Position numbers and translations under genes: made by a program. A model generated the notes under the pieces. It was not told where the DNA came from. It was given only the letters and a program-made list of their open reading frames with translations, and did no database searches. From positions 806,001-870,000 of the forward strand of contig NZ_CP012150.1 of NCBI RefSeq assembly GCF_001187505.1: a stretch of 64,000 bases of DNA, read 5' to 3'. Below are positions 16,486 to 25,406 of this stretch, in pieces (the stretch's first letter is position 1; the number at the start of each line of letters is the position of its first letter). This DNA is from Mycolicibacterium goodii (lineage in GTDB: Bacteria; Actinomycetota; Actinomycetes; Mycobacteriales; Mycobacteriaceae).

Positions 16486-17050
16486 AACCGTCGGCGTCGA
16501 CGGTGATCGTGGTTTCCGCCACCGGCGAGACCAGCTTGATGCCGTCGGCTCCGCTGCTGTAGCTGATGTTGACGGCCTCGACGGTCAGGTCGGGCAGCCG
16601 CACGTAGGCGACCGGCAAGGTCACCGAGTCGTTGCGGTGGTGCAGGCCGACGCGGCGGATCGGCAGGGCGTTGAAGAACGGGCTGAAGATCACGTCGACA
16701 TCGAGCGCGCCGCCGAAGTCGGATTTCTTGGTCTGGGAGTGGTCCTGCACCAGCCACTGGCTCTCCTCGTCGCGCGCGATCGAGAGCTGGCGTTCCCGCT
16801 CGGCGAGGGTGACGGTGAGCGAGAGACGTTTGGTGGCCCCGGATTCGTCGGTGACCAGGTCATATGACGCCGAGAACGCCGGATGCGAGGCCGTTGCGGC
16901 CGCCACGATCCGGCCATAGGCCTTGATCCGGTTGCCCTGGAGCTGTACGCGAACTGATTCCATTCTGGGCTCGTCGTGCGCCCGCCAGGTCAACACTGCC
17001 GGCCAGGCCTCGTCGACGGTTTGCTCGCTGGAACGCGACTTGTCACTCAC
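16448..17050 (-). CDS. putative glycolipid-binding domain protein (Rv3755c-like)
   Basis: A 200-residue protein of the putative glycolipid-binding family (PF06475 as I recall it). Beta-rich throughout, with [46 protein letters not shown] and [14 protein letters not shown]. No signal peptide, so cytosolic. Its GTG start overlaps the proZ stop (GTGA), making it the last gene of the proXVWZ operon; that coupling links it to osmolyte or envelope physiology, but the actual ligand is unknown. Confidence 0.78.
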   Translation of the reverse strand: MSDKSRSSEQTVDEAWPAVLTWRAHDEPRMESVRVQLQGNRIKAYGRIVAAATASHPAFSASYDLVTDESGATKRLSLTVTLAERERQLSIARDEESQWLVQDHSQTKKSDFGGALDVDVIFSPFFNALPIRRVGLHHRNDSVTLPVAYVRLPDLTVEAVNISYSSGADGIKLVSPVAETTITVDADGFILDYPGLAERI

Positions 17051-17853
17051 CCTTCTACCGTATGCGACGGCGCATGCCGTTCGTAGCCGACTCCGGAACT
17101 CCCTGCCGAAGCTTTCGAACCCCGCGATTCGAGAGCGACCTCATCGCTGAGGAACGGCTGCGGCATCGGTGTCTGCCCGGACAACCGACCGCGCAGCCGG
17201 CCCGTGCCGGGAACCGACAGCCACACCGCGAACGCCAGCGCGGCGTCGAGGATCAGCGCCAGCGCCGTCACCATGAGCGCGCCGACGAGCGCGATGTGGA
17301 ACTCGCGGATCTTGATGCCGTCGATCAGGTAACGGCCCAGCCCGCCGAGGCTGGCGTAGGCCGCGACCGTCGCGGTCGCGACGATCTGCAGGGTCGACGT
17401 GCGCAGCCCGCCGAGGATCAGCGGCAGCGCGTTGGGCACCTCGACGCGCAGCAGGATGCGGCGCTCGGTCATGCCCATCGACCGTGCCGCGTCGACCACG
17501 GCGCGTTCGACGTTGGCGATGCCGGCGTAGGTTCCCGCGAGCAGGGGCGGGATGCCCAGCAGCATCAACGCGACCGTGGGCGGAACCAGGCCCAGTCCCC
17601 ACAACAGCACACCGAGCAGCAGCACACCGAGGGTGGGCAGGGCCCGCAGCGCGTTGACGCCGGTGACCACCAGGAAGGTCCCGCGGCCGGTGTGCCCGAT
17701 CACCATCCCGATCGGCACCGCGACGAGCGCCGAGAACAGCACCGCGACGACGGTGTACTGCAGGTGTTCGAGGATGCGCATGCCCAGCCCGGACGGACCG
17801 GCCCAGTTCTCGGCGTTGAAGATGAACGCCAGCGCCTGCTGCAGGAAGTTCAT
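17047..17853 (-). CDS. proZ: glycine-betaine/choline-type ABC permease ProZ
   Basis: A 268-residue inner-membrane permease, one half of the transmembrane pore of an OpuC/ProU-type importer of quaternary ammonium osmolytes. About six hydrophobic helices; the coupling EAA-like loop appears as GTYAGIANVERAVVDAARSMGMTERRILLRVEVPNALPLILGG. A polar tail of about 45 residues follows the last helix. Start ATG overlaps the proW stop by 4 bp. Rv3756c is the M. tuberculosis counterpart. Confidence 0.88.
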   Translation of the reverse strand: MNFLQQALAFIFNAENWAGPSGLGMRILEHLQYTVVAVLFSALVAVPIGMVIGHTGRGTFLVVTGVNALRALPTLGVLLLGVLLWGLGLVPPTVALMLLGIPPLLAGTYAGIANVERAVVDAARSMGMTERRILLRVEVPNALPLILGGLRTSTLQIVATATVAAYASLGGLGRYLIDGIKIREFHIALVGALMVTALALILDAALAFAVWLSVPGTGRLRGRLSGQTPMPQPFLSDEVALESRGSKASAGSSGVGYERHAPSHTVEG

Positions 17854-18494
17854 GCGGTGGCCTCCGCGCGGTTCCAGGGCGCGATGAGCTTGCCCGACAA
17901 CATGATCAGGGTGTCGACGATGATCGCGAGCACGAAGATCGCGATGATGCCCGCGATGATCTGGCTGCTCTTGTTGGACTGGTAGCCCTCGGTGAACCAG
18001 GTGCCGAGACCGCCGATGCCGATCACCGATCCCACCGAGACCATCGAGATGTTGGTGACCGCGACGACGCGCAGGCTCGCCACCAGCACCGGAATCGAGA
18101 GCGGCAGTTCAACTTTCAGCATGCGGGTCAGCGGCCGGTAACCGACCGCGGTCGCCGCGTCGCGCACGTGCTCGGGCACCGCGTCCAGCGCCTCCGGCAC
18201 CGCGCGTACCAGCAGCGCGGTGGTGTAGAGGGTGAGTGCGACGATGACATTGGCCTCGTCGAGGATCCGGGTCGGGATGATCAGCGGCAGCACTACGAAC
18301 AACGCCAGCGAGGGGATGGTGAAGATGATGCTCGCGGCGACGGTCGTGAGCCGGCGCACCGTGGTGGTGCGTTGCACCACCGCACCGAGGGGCACCGCGA
18401 TCAGCAGCCCCAGCACGACCGGCACCAGTGACAACCGCAGATGAATGATCGTCAGATCCCACAGGTCGTCGAGGTGGTCGAGCAGGTACTGCAT
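17850..18494 (-). CDS. proW: glycine-betaine/choline-type ABC permease ProW
   Basis: A 214-residue permease, second half of the importer pore. ATG 18494 shares one base with the proV stop (TGATG), which fixes the start; a longer upstream frame is Arg-rich out-of-phase proV sequence. Seen: five to six membrane helices, the EAA-like loop LLVRAVPEALDAVPEHVRDAATAVGYRPLTRMLKVELPLSIPVL and NISMVSVGSVIGIGGLGTWFTEG. Rv3757c counterpart. Confidence 0.9.
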   Translation of the reverse strand: MQYLLDHLDDLWDLTIIHLRLSLVPVVLGLLIAVPLGAVVQRTTTVRRLTTVAASIIFTIPSLALFVVLPLIIPTRILDEANVIVALTLYTTALLVRAVPEALDAVPEHVRDAATAVGYRPLTRMLKVELPLSIPVLVASLRVVAVTNISMVSVGSVIGIGGLGTWFTEGYQSNKSSQIIAGIIAIFVLAIIVDTLIMLSGKLIAPWNRAEATA

Positions 18495-19600
18495 CAGAGT
18501 TCGGGGATCTGTCGTTGTTCGGCGAGGGCGGCCAGGACGTCGTCGGCGCGTACACCGCCGATCACCCGACCGTCGGCGTCGACCGCGACACCCAGACCCG
18601 ACGGCGACGACAACGCGGCGTCGAGCGCATGCCGCAGCGTTCCGTCCGGACGGAACAGCGATCCACCAGCAATCGTGCTGTCGTACAACGATTTTCCGCT
18701 GCGGTGCACCTCCACGCCCTCGGCGTTGATCCACGCGTACGGCGAACCGTCGGGTTTGGTGACCAGCACCCAGTCGCCGGGTCGGAGTTCCAGCGAGTCG
18801 ATGAGGGGTTCGGCGACGTGGCGGATCTCGTGCAGCGGTATCCCCGTGGCGTGGAAGAACTGCAGCCCGCGGTAGCCGCGGTCGGCGCCGACGAACCCGG
18901 CGACGAATTCGTTGGCCGGGTTGGACAACAACCGTGCAGGGGCGTCGTACTGCTGCAGCACCCCGCCGCGACCGAACACCGCGACCTTGTCGCCGAGCTT
19001 GATCGCCTCGTCGATGTCATGGGTGACGAAGATGACGGTCTTGCGCAATTCGCCTTGCAGACGCACGATCTCGGCCTGCAGATCCTCGCGCACCACCGGA
19101 TCGACGGCGGAGAACGGTTCGTCCATGAGCAGGATCGGCGGGTCGGCGGCCAGGGCGCGGGCCACCCCGACGCGCTGCTGCTGACCGCCGGACAGTTGCG
19201 CCGGATAGCGGTCGGCCAATTTGGGATCCAACCCGACGCGTTCCATCACACCGATCGCGGCCTTGCGCGCGCTGCGCCGCGATTCGCCGCGCAGCACCGG
19301 TACGGTCGCGACGTTGTCGACGACCCGCAGGTGCGGCATGAGCCCGGCGCTCTGGATCACGTAACCGATGCCGAGGCGCAGTTTCACCGGGTCGACCTTG
19401 CTGACGTCCTCGCCGTTGACGGTCAGCGTGCCCGAGGTCGGGTCGATCATCCGGTTGACCATGCGCATCGAGGTGGTCTTACCGCATCCGGACGGCCCCA
19501 CGAACGCCGTCAGAGTGCCCTGTGGCACTTGCAGGTTGAGGTTGTCGACCGCGACCGTGCCGTCCGGGTACTGCTTGGTGACGTCGGTGAAGGTGATCAT
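18494..19600 (-). CDS. proV: osmolyte importer ATPase with CBS domains, ProV
   Basis: A 368-residue ABC ATPase energising the importer at the inner face of the membrane. Seen: Walker A GPSGCGKTTS (about 36-45), Q-loop VIQSAGLMPHL, signature LSGGQQQRVG, Walker B ILLMDEPFSAVD, H-loop VTHDIDEA. The C-terminal third has CBS-like repeats (LEL RPGDWVLVTKPDGS and SGLGVAVDADGRVIGGVR) that sense ionic strength in homologues such as OpuA. It lies 10 bp after proX and overlaps proW by one base. Rv3758c counterpart. Confidence 0.93.
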   Translation of the reverse strand: MITFTDVTKQYPDGTVAVDNLNLQVPQGTLTAFVGPSGCGKTTSMRMVNRMIDPTSGTLTVNGEDVSKVDPVKLRLGIGYVIQSAGLMPHLRVVDNVATVPVLRGESRRSARKAAIGVMERVGLDPKLADRYPAQLSGGQQQRVGVARALAADPPILLMDEPFSAVDPVVREDLQAEIVRLQGELRKTVIFVTHDIDEAIKLGDKVAVFGRGGVLQQYDAPARLLSNPANEFVAGFVGADRGYRGLQFFHATGIPLHEIRHVAEPLIDSLELRPGDWVLVTKPDGSPYAWINAEGVEVHRSGKSLYDSTIAGGSLFRPDGTLRHALDAALSSPSGLGVAVDADGRVIGGVRADDVLAALAEQRQIPEL

Positions 19601-19610
19601 CTGCCCCCGC

Positions 19611-20552
19611 TCATCCGGTGATCGGTTTGTCGAACCCGTTGTCGGCCACCCACTTGGCCGCCGCCTCGTCGGGATCCACCCCGGCGTTGCCTTCGACGGC
19701 GGTGTTGAGTTCGATCAGCGCCTCGGTGGTCAGTTTCGCGCTCACCGCGTCGAGCACGGTCTTGAGTTCGTTCGACATCTTCTGCGACGCCACCAACGGA
19801 ACCACATTGGCCGCGAGGAACACGTTCTTGGGGTCCTCGAGCACCACGAGCCGGTGCTGCTCGATGGCCGGCGACGTGCTGAAGATGTTGGCCGCGGTGA
19901 CCGCGCCGCTGTTGAGCGCCTGCACCGTGGCGGGTCCGCCGCCGTCGCTGATCGCGACGAAGTTGGCAGGCGCGATGTCCAGGCCGTACTTGGACTTCAA
20001 CCCGACCAGGCCGGTCTGCCTGGTCTGGAACTCCGACGGCCCGCCGACCTTCACCTCGGCCGAGTGCCTCGCGAGATCCTCGATGGACTTCAGGTTCCAC
20101 CGCTGGGCGGTCTGTTCCGTGACGGCCAGGGTGTCCTTGTCCTCGGCGGGTGAGGGATACAGGATCGACAGATCCCCCGGCAGCGCCTTGAACAGGCCGA
20201 GCAGCACCGCGTCCGGTGTCGTCGCGGGCGTCTGCGGATCGAAGTACTGCAGCAGGTTGCCGGTGTACTCGGGGATCAGGTCGATCGAGTGATCCTGCAC
20301 GGCGGGGATGTACGTCTCGCGGCTGCCGATGCCGAACTGCCTGCCGATCTCAAAGCCGTTGGCCTCCAGCGCCTGGGCGTAGATCTCGGCGATGATCTTC
20401 GATTCCGGGAAGTCGGCCGAGCCGACCCTGATCGATTTCAGGTCACCCGAGATCTCGCCGCCGCCCAGGGGATTCGAACTACCGCAGCCCGCCGCGATCG
20501 GCGCGAACAGGGCCAGCACGAACAGGAGCACTGCCAGTGGTCGATGCTGCAT
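19611..20552 (-). CDS. proX: osmolyte-binding lipoprotein ProX (OsmF/OpuCC type)
   Basis: A 313-residue substrate-binding lipoprotein feeding the ProVWZ importer. Seen: signal MQHRPLAVLLFVLALFAP and lipobox IAAGC with C23; the mature part starts with IRVGSADFPESKIIAEIYAQALE and carries IDLIPEYTGNLLQYF, the typical OsmF/OpuCC quaternary-amine domain. First gene of the five-gene minus-strand operon; the 127-bp gap to the divergent LapA-like gene holds the promoter. Betaine, choline or carnitine are plausible ligands; the sequence does not decide. Confidence 0.9.
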   Translation of the reverse strand: MQHRPLAVLLFVLALFAPIAAGCGSSNPLGGGEISGDLKSIRVGSADFPESKIIAEIYAQALEANGFEIGRQFGIGSRETYIPAVQDHSIDLIPEYTGNLLQYFDPQTPATTPDAVLLGLFKALPGDLSILYPSPAEDKDTLAVTEQTAQRWNLKSIEDLARHSAEVKVGGPSEFQTRQTGLVGLKSKYGLDIAPANFVAISDGGGPATVQALNSGAVTAANIFSTSPAIEQHRLVVLEDPKNVFLAANVVPLVASQKMSNELKTVLDAVSAKLTTEALIELNTAVEGNAGVDPDEAAAKWVADNGFDKPITG

Positions 20553-20679
20553 TGAACGTCCTTCCGACGAGGGCAGCCTGACGGACAGCTTGCGTCGACC
20601 CTAACCGCAGACCCGACATGCCGCCGCAGTTTGTCTCACGGTGGTTTGCTTTGTGGACATTCCGAGCAAAGATGGCAAC

Positions 20680-21045
20680 ATGACCAGCGACCTCCCCGCA
20701 TCGCCCGATCAGCCGGAGCCGACGCACGGTACGCCCGCGACGCCACCGAAGCCGGGCAAACCCAAGGAGCTGTCGGCCGAACCCAAGCTCACACGTGCGG
20801 GTGCCCTGTGGACCGCGCTCATCCTGGGTTTCCTGGTGCTGATCGTGCTGCTGATCTTCATCGCCCAGAACACCACGTCAGCCGAGTTCGCGTTCCTCGG
20901 ATGGCGCTGGTCGCTGCCCCTGGGGGTGGCGATCCTCGGTGCGGCCGTGGCGGGCGGCCTGCTCACCGTCGCGGCAGGCACGGCCCGCATCTTCCAGCTA
21001 CGCCGCGCCGCCAAGAAGAATCTCAAGGCCGCGATGCGCGGCTGA
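20680..21045 (+). CDS. LapA-domain membrane protein (Rv3760-like)
   Basis: A small integral membrane protein, 121 residues from ATG 20680. A Pro/Lys-rich cytoplasmic head (TPPKPGKPKELSAEPKLTRAG) precedes two hydrophobic helices; between them comes IAQNTTSAEFAFLGWRWSLPLG, the hallmark of the LapA/DUF1049 family, then a basic tail RRAAKKNLKAAMRG. In Gram-negatives LapA takes part in lipopolysaccharide assembly; the role in mycobacteria is unknown. Position next to proX matches Rv3760/Rv3759c. Confidence 0.85.
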   Translation: MTSDLPASPDQPEPTHGTPATPPKPGKPKELSAEPKLTRAGALWTALILGFLVLIVLLIFIAQNTTSAEFAFLGWRWSLPLGVAILGAAVAGGLLTVAAGTARIFQLRRAAKKNLKAAMRG

Positions 21046-21067
21046 GCCCGCTGAGCCCTCAGCCCGC

Positions 21068-22081
21068 TCAGCCCAGTGCGGCGAGCCCCACGGCGATCAG
21101 CGGCGCCACGGCCTCGCCGACCTGTTCGGGCGCGTCGGCGCCGGAGCGCCTGCGGTAGTCGATACCCGCGGCGATGATGGCCAGCTTGAAGTAGGCCAAA
21201 GCCATGTAGAAGTCCCAGTGCGCGAGGTCGCGACCGGACACCGTCGAGTACCGGTCGGCCAGTTCGTCGGCCGGCGGCACCAGCTCCGACGACCACGCCG
21301 CATCGTTGTGGATGTGGCCGAACATCGGGTCGCGGTACACGCACATCAGCGCCGCGTCGCTGAGCGGGTCGCCCAGCGTGGACATCTCCCAGTCCAGCAC
21401 CGCGCGCACCACGGCGGCGTCGTCGGCATCGAGGACGGTGTTGTCGATGCGGTAGTCGCCGTGCACGATCGACGTGCCGCTCTGCGGCGGGACCGCCTCG
21501 CCCAGCGCGGTGTGCAGGCGGCGCACGTCGTCGTCACGCGCGTCGTCGGGCAGGCGCACGTGCTCCCACTGCGAACCCCAGCGGCGCACCTGCCGTTCCA
21601 GGTAGCCGTCGGGCTTGCCGAAGTCACCGAGACCCACGGCGTTCGGGTCGACGGCGTGCAGCTCGGCCAGCGCCTTGATCAGCGCGTCGATGCAGTTGTC
21701 GATCGCGGTCTGATCGCCCAGCGCGGCGAGCTCGGAGGCGGTGCGGACGACGCGGCCGTCGACGTGCTCGACCATCTGGAAGGGCGCGCCGAGAACCGAA
21801 TCGTCGTTGCGCATCGTGATCGCCCGCGCGACCGGCACCGGGGTGTCCGCCAAGGCCGCCACGACGCGGTACTCCCGCGCCATGTCGTGCGCCGACGGGG
21901 TGAGGCCGTGCAGCGGCGGACGCCGCAACACCCACTTCGAGGCGTCGTCGAAAACCAGGAACGTCAAGTTCGATCGGCCCCCGGCGATCAGCTCGGCGCG
22001 CAGTTCACCCGAGCGGGCGACCCCCTCGGCGCGCAGGTGTCGGTCCAGGGCGTCGAGGTCGAGGCCTTCCAGCGAAGTCAC
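21068..22081 (-). CDS. fadE36: aminoglycoside-phosphotransferase-fold kinase (FadE36/ACAD10-N type)
   Basis: About 337 residues from GTG 22081, which lies 10 bp after the stop of the phosphatase gene. The name FadE36 (Rv3761c) is misleading: seen is an APH-type kinase fold with WVLRRPP, phosphate-transfer loop VHGDYRIDNTVLD (Brenner-type HGD..xxN) and metal-binding VLDWEMSTLGDP. Family members resemble the kinase part of ACAD10, thought to phosphorylate 4-hydroxy-acyl-CoA for beta-oxidation. No acyl-CoA dehydrogenase domain is present. The unknown acyl substrate is the main doubt. Confidence 0.85.
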   Translation of the reverse strand: MTSLEGLDLDALDRHLRAEGVARSGELRAELIAGGRSNLTFLVFDDASKWVLRRPPLHGLTPSAHDMAREYRVVAALADTPVPVARAITMRNDDSVLGAPFQMVEHVDGRVVRTASELAALGDQTAIDNCIDALIKALAELHAVDPNAVGLGDFGKPDGYLERQVRRWGSQWEHVRLPDDARDDDVRRLHTALGEAVPPQSGTSIVHGDYRIDNTVLDADDAAVVRAVLDWEMSTLGDPLSDAALMCVYRDPMFGHIHNDAAWSSELVPPADELADRYSTVSGRDLAHWDFYMALAYFKLAIIAAGIDYRRRSGADAPEQVGEAVAPLIAVGLAALG

Positions 22082-22091
22082 GCAGAACTGT

Positions 22092-22700
22092 CTACCACCG
22101 CGCGTTCCGCGGCAGGAGATCCCATACATGTTCGGTGCCGTTGACCGAGGCCACCGACAGTCTGCCCGACCGCGATGCCAGCACCCGGGTGACCGAGGCG
22201 TAGTCGATGTGGAACGACAGCAACCGCTCGGTGCTGAGGATCCGGTGCAGCAGCACGTTGATCACGCCGCCGTGGCTGAACACCGCCACGGTGTCGCGGT
22301 GGTCCCCGGTGGCCACCAGGTCGGCGACCGCGGCGCTGATCCGGCCCGCAAACTCGGCTTCGTCCACGCCGCTGGGCAGGTGCCCGCCGGCCAGCCGCGC
22401 GAGTTCCTCGGGGTTCTCCTCGGCGATCTCCTCGATCGGCACGTAGTGCGTCATGTCGCGGTCGTACTCGGCGATCCGCTCGTCGACCTCGACCGGGAGC
22501 CCGAGCGCACCGGCGAGCGGTTCTGCGGTCTGCACCGCGCGGCGCTGCGGGCTGCTCACCACACGGGTGACCGGGAACCGCTTCAACGCGTCGGGCAGCC
22601 GCCCGGCCTGCTCGATGCCGGCCTCCGACAGCACCGGGTCCGAACCCTGGCCGGGTTCGCTGCGCGGCGGCAGAGCGTGTCGGATCAAAAGCAGTTGCAC
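22092..22700 (-). CDS. histidine phosphatase family protein
   Basis: A 202-residue phosphoglycerate-mutase-like phosphatase. Seen: N-terminal LLIRHALPPRS with the phosphorylated His, SSPQRRAVQTAEPLA, and the second catalytic His in VAVFSHGGVINVLLH. The third position of the usual RHG is Ala here, a common variation. It is followed after 10 bp by the FadE36-like kinase, an opposing kinase-phosphatase pair in one likely operon. Substrate unknown. Confidence 0.88.
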   Translation of the reverse strand: MQLLLIRHALPPRSEPGQGSDPVLSEAGIEQAGRLPDALKRFPVTRVVSSPQRRAVQTAEPLAGALGLPVEVDERIAEYDRDMTHYVPIEEIAEENPEELARLAGGHLPSGVDEAEFAGRISAAVADLVATGDHRDTVAVFSHGGVINVLLHRILSTERLLSFHIDYASVTRVLASRSGRLSVASVNGTEHVWDLLPRNARW

Positions 22701-22760
22701 GGTGTCACCATATGGCAGTCTTCGTCCATCGAGTCACCTGCGCTGCGGACAGGAGCTGTA

Positions 22761-23516
22761 ATGGGTTACGCCGACGAGCTTTTCGACCTCACGGATCGCG
22801 TCGTGCTGATCACCGGTGGCAGCCGCGGTCTGGGACGGGAGATGGCGTTCGGTGCCGCCCGCTGCGGTGCCGACGTGATCATCGCCAGCCGCAACCTCGA
22901 TTCGTGCGTGGTCACCGCCGAGGAGATCGCCTCCGAGACCGGCCGCACGGCCTTCCCGTATCAGGTGCACGTGGGTCACTGGGACGAGCTCGACGGGCTC
23001 GTCGACGCCGCCTACGAACGGTTCGGCAGGGTCGACGTGCTGGTGAACAACGCGGGCATGTCACCGCTGTACGAGTCGTTGAGCACGGTCACCGAGAAGC
23101 TCTACGACGCGGTGTTCAACCTGAATCTCAAAGGGCCGTTCCGGCTCTCGGCGCTGATCGGCGAGCGCATGGTCGCCGATGGCGGCGGCGCGATCATCAA
23201 CGTCAGCTCGTCGGGATCGTTGCGGCCCGACCAGTACATGCTGCCGTACGCGGCGGCCAAGGCCGGGCTCAACGTGCTCACCGAGGGCCTGGCCAAGGCG
23301 TACGGCCCCGCGGTGCGGGTCAACACCCTGATGGCGGGGCCGTTCCTCACCGATGTCAGCAAGGCGTGGGACCTCTCCGGCGAACCGTTCTCGCATCTGG
23401 CGCTGCGGCGGGCCGGTGACCCGCGCGAGATCATCGGTGCGGCGCTGTTCCTGATGTCGGACGCCTCGAGTTTCACCACCGGTTCGATCGTGCGGGCCGA
23501 CGGCGGCCTGCCTTAG
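22761..23516 (+). CDS. short-chain dehydrogenase/reductase
   Basis: A classical 251-residue SDR with NAD(P)-binding GGSRGLGREMA, NNAG, catalytic Ser in NVSSSGSL, and YAAAK active-site Tyr/Lys; the C-terminal FTTGSIVRADGGLP is typical. The Arg after GGS favours NADP(H). Start ATG 22761 follows AGGAG at 22751. It resembles gluconate 5-dehydrogenase or 3-oxoacyl reductases; substrate cannot be told. Convergent and overlapping by 4 bp with the alkyl sulfatase gene. Confidence 0.9.
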   Translation: MGYADELFDLTDRVVLITGGSRGLGREMAFGAARCGADVIIASRNLDSCVVTAEEIASETGRTAFPYQVHVGHWDELDGLVDAAYERFGRVDVLVNNAGMSPLYESLSTVTEKLYDAVFNLNLKGPFRLSALIGERMVADGGGAIINVSSSGSLRPDQYMLPYAAAKAGLNVLTEGLAKAYGPAVRVNTLMAGPFLTDVSKAWDLSGEPFSHLALRRAGDPREIIGAALFLMSDASSFTTGSIVRADGGLP

Positions 23517-25393
23517 GGCGTGACGATGGCGAAGTCGGGGTCCGGCCGGTCGAGCACCCCCAGGAGCGACGGCAGCACCTCGGCGTCACCGGTGACCTGC
23601 AGCCCGGGCATCGCGGTGTCGCCGACGAGGAATGCCAGCAGTCGCATCTTGTCGGCCACGGTGACGGTGACCTGCGCGGTGGTCGGGTCGGGGGCCGCCT
23701 CGCGGTGCACCAGTACACCGTTGCGCAGCGTCAGCCGGTGGGTCTTTCCGGTGTCGGCGAACGTGAGGTCGATGACGAGGTCGAGATCCCATGCGCGCGG
23801 ACCGTTCACGTTGATGGCGACCGCGTCGAGGATCTGCTCCGGTGTGAGCTGACCGAGCAGGGTCGGTGAGGACGGCGCCGTGGGGGTGCCGAAGGTACCG
23901 ATGCGCAGTTCGGTGGCGCCGCCGAGGAAGAAGTTGCGCCAGACCGCGTTCTCCGCGCCGTAGGCGAGTTGTTCGAGTACCTCGGCGTACAGCGCCCGCG
24001 CGCCGGGGTGGTTCTCGTCGGTGAACACGGCATGGTCGAGTAGCGTTGCGGCCCAACGGTAGTCACCGTTGTCGAAGGCGCGACGGGCCAGTTCGACGAC
24101 GCGGTCGATGCCGCCCATGGCCTCGACGTAGCGTGGTCCGATGGCCTCGGGCGGATGCTGCCACAGCCGGCCCGGGTTTCCGTCGAACCAGCCCATGTAG
24201 CGCTGGTAGATCGCTTTGACGTTGTGGCTCACCGAGCCGTAGTAGCCGTGGGTGTGCCAGGCGGACCGCAGCGCGGGCGGCAGCTCGAACTGTTCGGCGA
24301 TCTCGATCCCGGTGTGGCCCTGGTTGATCAGGCGCAGCGTCTGGTCGTGCAGGTAGGCGTACAGATCCCGCTGCAGCGAAAGGTATTCGACGATGTTGTC
24401 GCGTCCCCACGTCGGCCAGTGATGAGACGCGAACACCACGTCGGTGCGGTCGGCGAAGCTGTCGATGGCCTCGGTGAGGTACCCGGCCCACCCGTGCGGG
24501 TCGCGCACCAGGGCCCCGCGCAGGGTCAACAGGTTGTGCAGGTTGTGGGTCGCGTTCTCCGCCATGCACAACGCCCGGAATCGCGGGAAATAGAAGTGCA
24601 TCTCGGCCGGCGCCTCGGTGCCGGGCGCCATCTGGAACTCGATCTCGACGCCGTCGATCATGTGGATCTCGCCGGTTTCGCGGATGTCGAGGGTCGGCAC
24701 GATCAGCGCGACCTCACCGGTGGACGGCACCTGCCCGAGCCCGCAGCCCACCTGCCCGGCCGGCCCGCGGGCCAGCGCGGCGCCGTACATGTAGGCCGCG
24801 CGGCGCGCCATCGCGGTGCCCGCGTAGACGTTCTCCTGTACGGCGTGGGTGGTGAAGTGTTCGGGGGCGATCACCACGACCTTGCCGGCGTCGACCTCGG
24901 CCTGGGTGGTCACCCCCAGCACGCCACCGAAATGGTCGACGTGGCTGTGGGTATAGACAACCGCGCTCACGGCACGATGTCCGCGGTGCTTGCGGTACAA
25001 CGCCAATGCGGCGGCCGCGGTCTCGGTCGAGATCAGCGGGTCGATGACGATGACGCCGGTGTCGCCCTCGACGAACGTGATGTTGGACAGGTCGAGTCCG
25101 CGGACCTGGTAGATCCCCTCGACGACCTCGTAGAGACCCTGCCTGGCGCACAACTGGCTCTGCCGCCACAGGCTGGGATGCACGCTCGTCGGGGCCTGCT
25201 CGCCGCGCAGGAAGTCGTAGGAGTCGTTGTCCCACACCACACGTCCGTCCGCCGCCGTGACCACGCACGGTTCGAGGGCCCCGATGAAGCCGCGGTCGGC
25301 GTCGTCGAAGTCACGGCGGTCGTCGAACGGGAGAACGGCGAGGTGTTCGCGGTGCGCGGTTTCGATGACGGCGCTCGGCGGTTTCGGCTCCAT
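23513..25393 (-). CDS. alkyl sulfatase (SdsA1-type metallo-beta-lactamase fold)
   Basis: 626 residues: an N-terminal metallo-beta-lactamase domain with the dinuclear zinc motif THSHVDHFGG, a middle helical dimerisation domain (EQFELPPALRSAWHTHGYYGS, GNPGRLWQHPP), and a C-terminal SCP2-like lipid-binding domain ending near IVTP. This is the SdsA1 layout, hydrolysing alkyl sulfate esters such as dodecyl sulfate. No signal peptide is evident. Rv3762c has the same layout. It lies 13 bp after the tandem imine-reductase-family genes, so likely shares their transcript. Confidence 0.9.
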   Translation of the reverse strand: MEPKPPSAVIETAHREHLAVLPFDDRRDFDDADRGFIGALEPCVVTAADGRVVWDNDSYDFLRGEQAPTSVHPSLWRQSQLCARQGLYEVVEGIYQVRGLDLSNITFVEGDTGVIVIDPLISTETAAAALALYRKHRGHRAVSAVVYTHSHVDHFGGVLGVTTQAEVDAGKVVVIAPEHFTTHAVQENVYAGTAMARRAAYMYGAALARGPAGQVGCGLGQVPSTGEVALIVPTLDIRETGEIHMIDGVEIEFQMAPGTEAPAEMHFYFPRFRALCMAENATHNLHNLLTLRGALVRDPHGWAGYLTEAIDSFADRTDVVFASHHWPTWGRDNIVEYLSLQRDLYAYLHDQTLRLINQGHTGIEIAEQFELPPALRSAWHTHGYYGSVSHNVKAIYQRYMGWFDGNPGRLWQHPPEAIGPRYVEAMGGIDRVVELARRAFDNGDYRWAATLLDHAVFTDENHPGARALYAEVLEQLAYGAENAVWRNFFLGGATELRIGTFGTPTAPSSPTLLGQLTPEQILDAVAINVNGPRAWDLDLVIDLTFADTGKTHRLTLRNGVLVHREAAPDPTTAQVTVTVADKMRLLAFLVGDTAMPGLQVTGDAEVLPSLLGVLDRPDPDFAIVTP

Positions 25394-25406
25394 GGCGGCA
25401 GGATAT

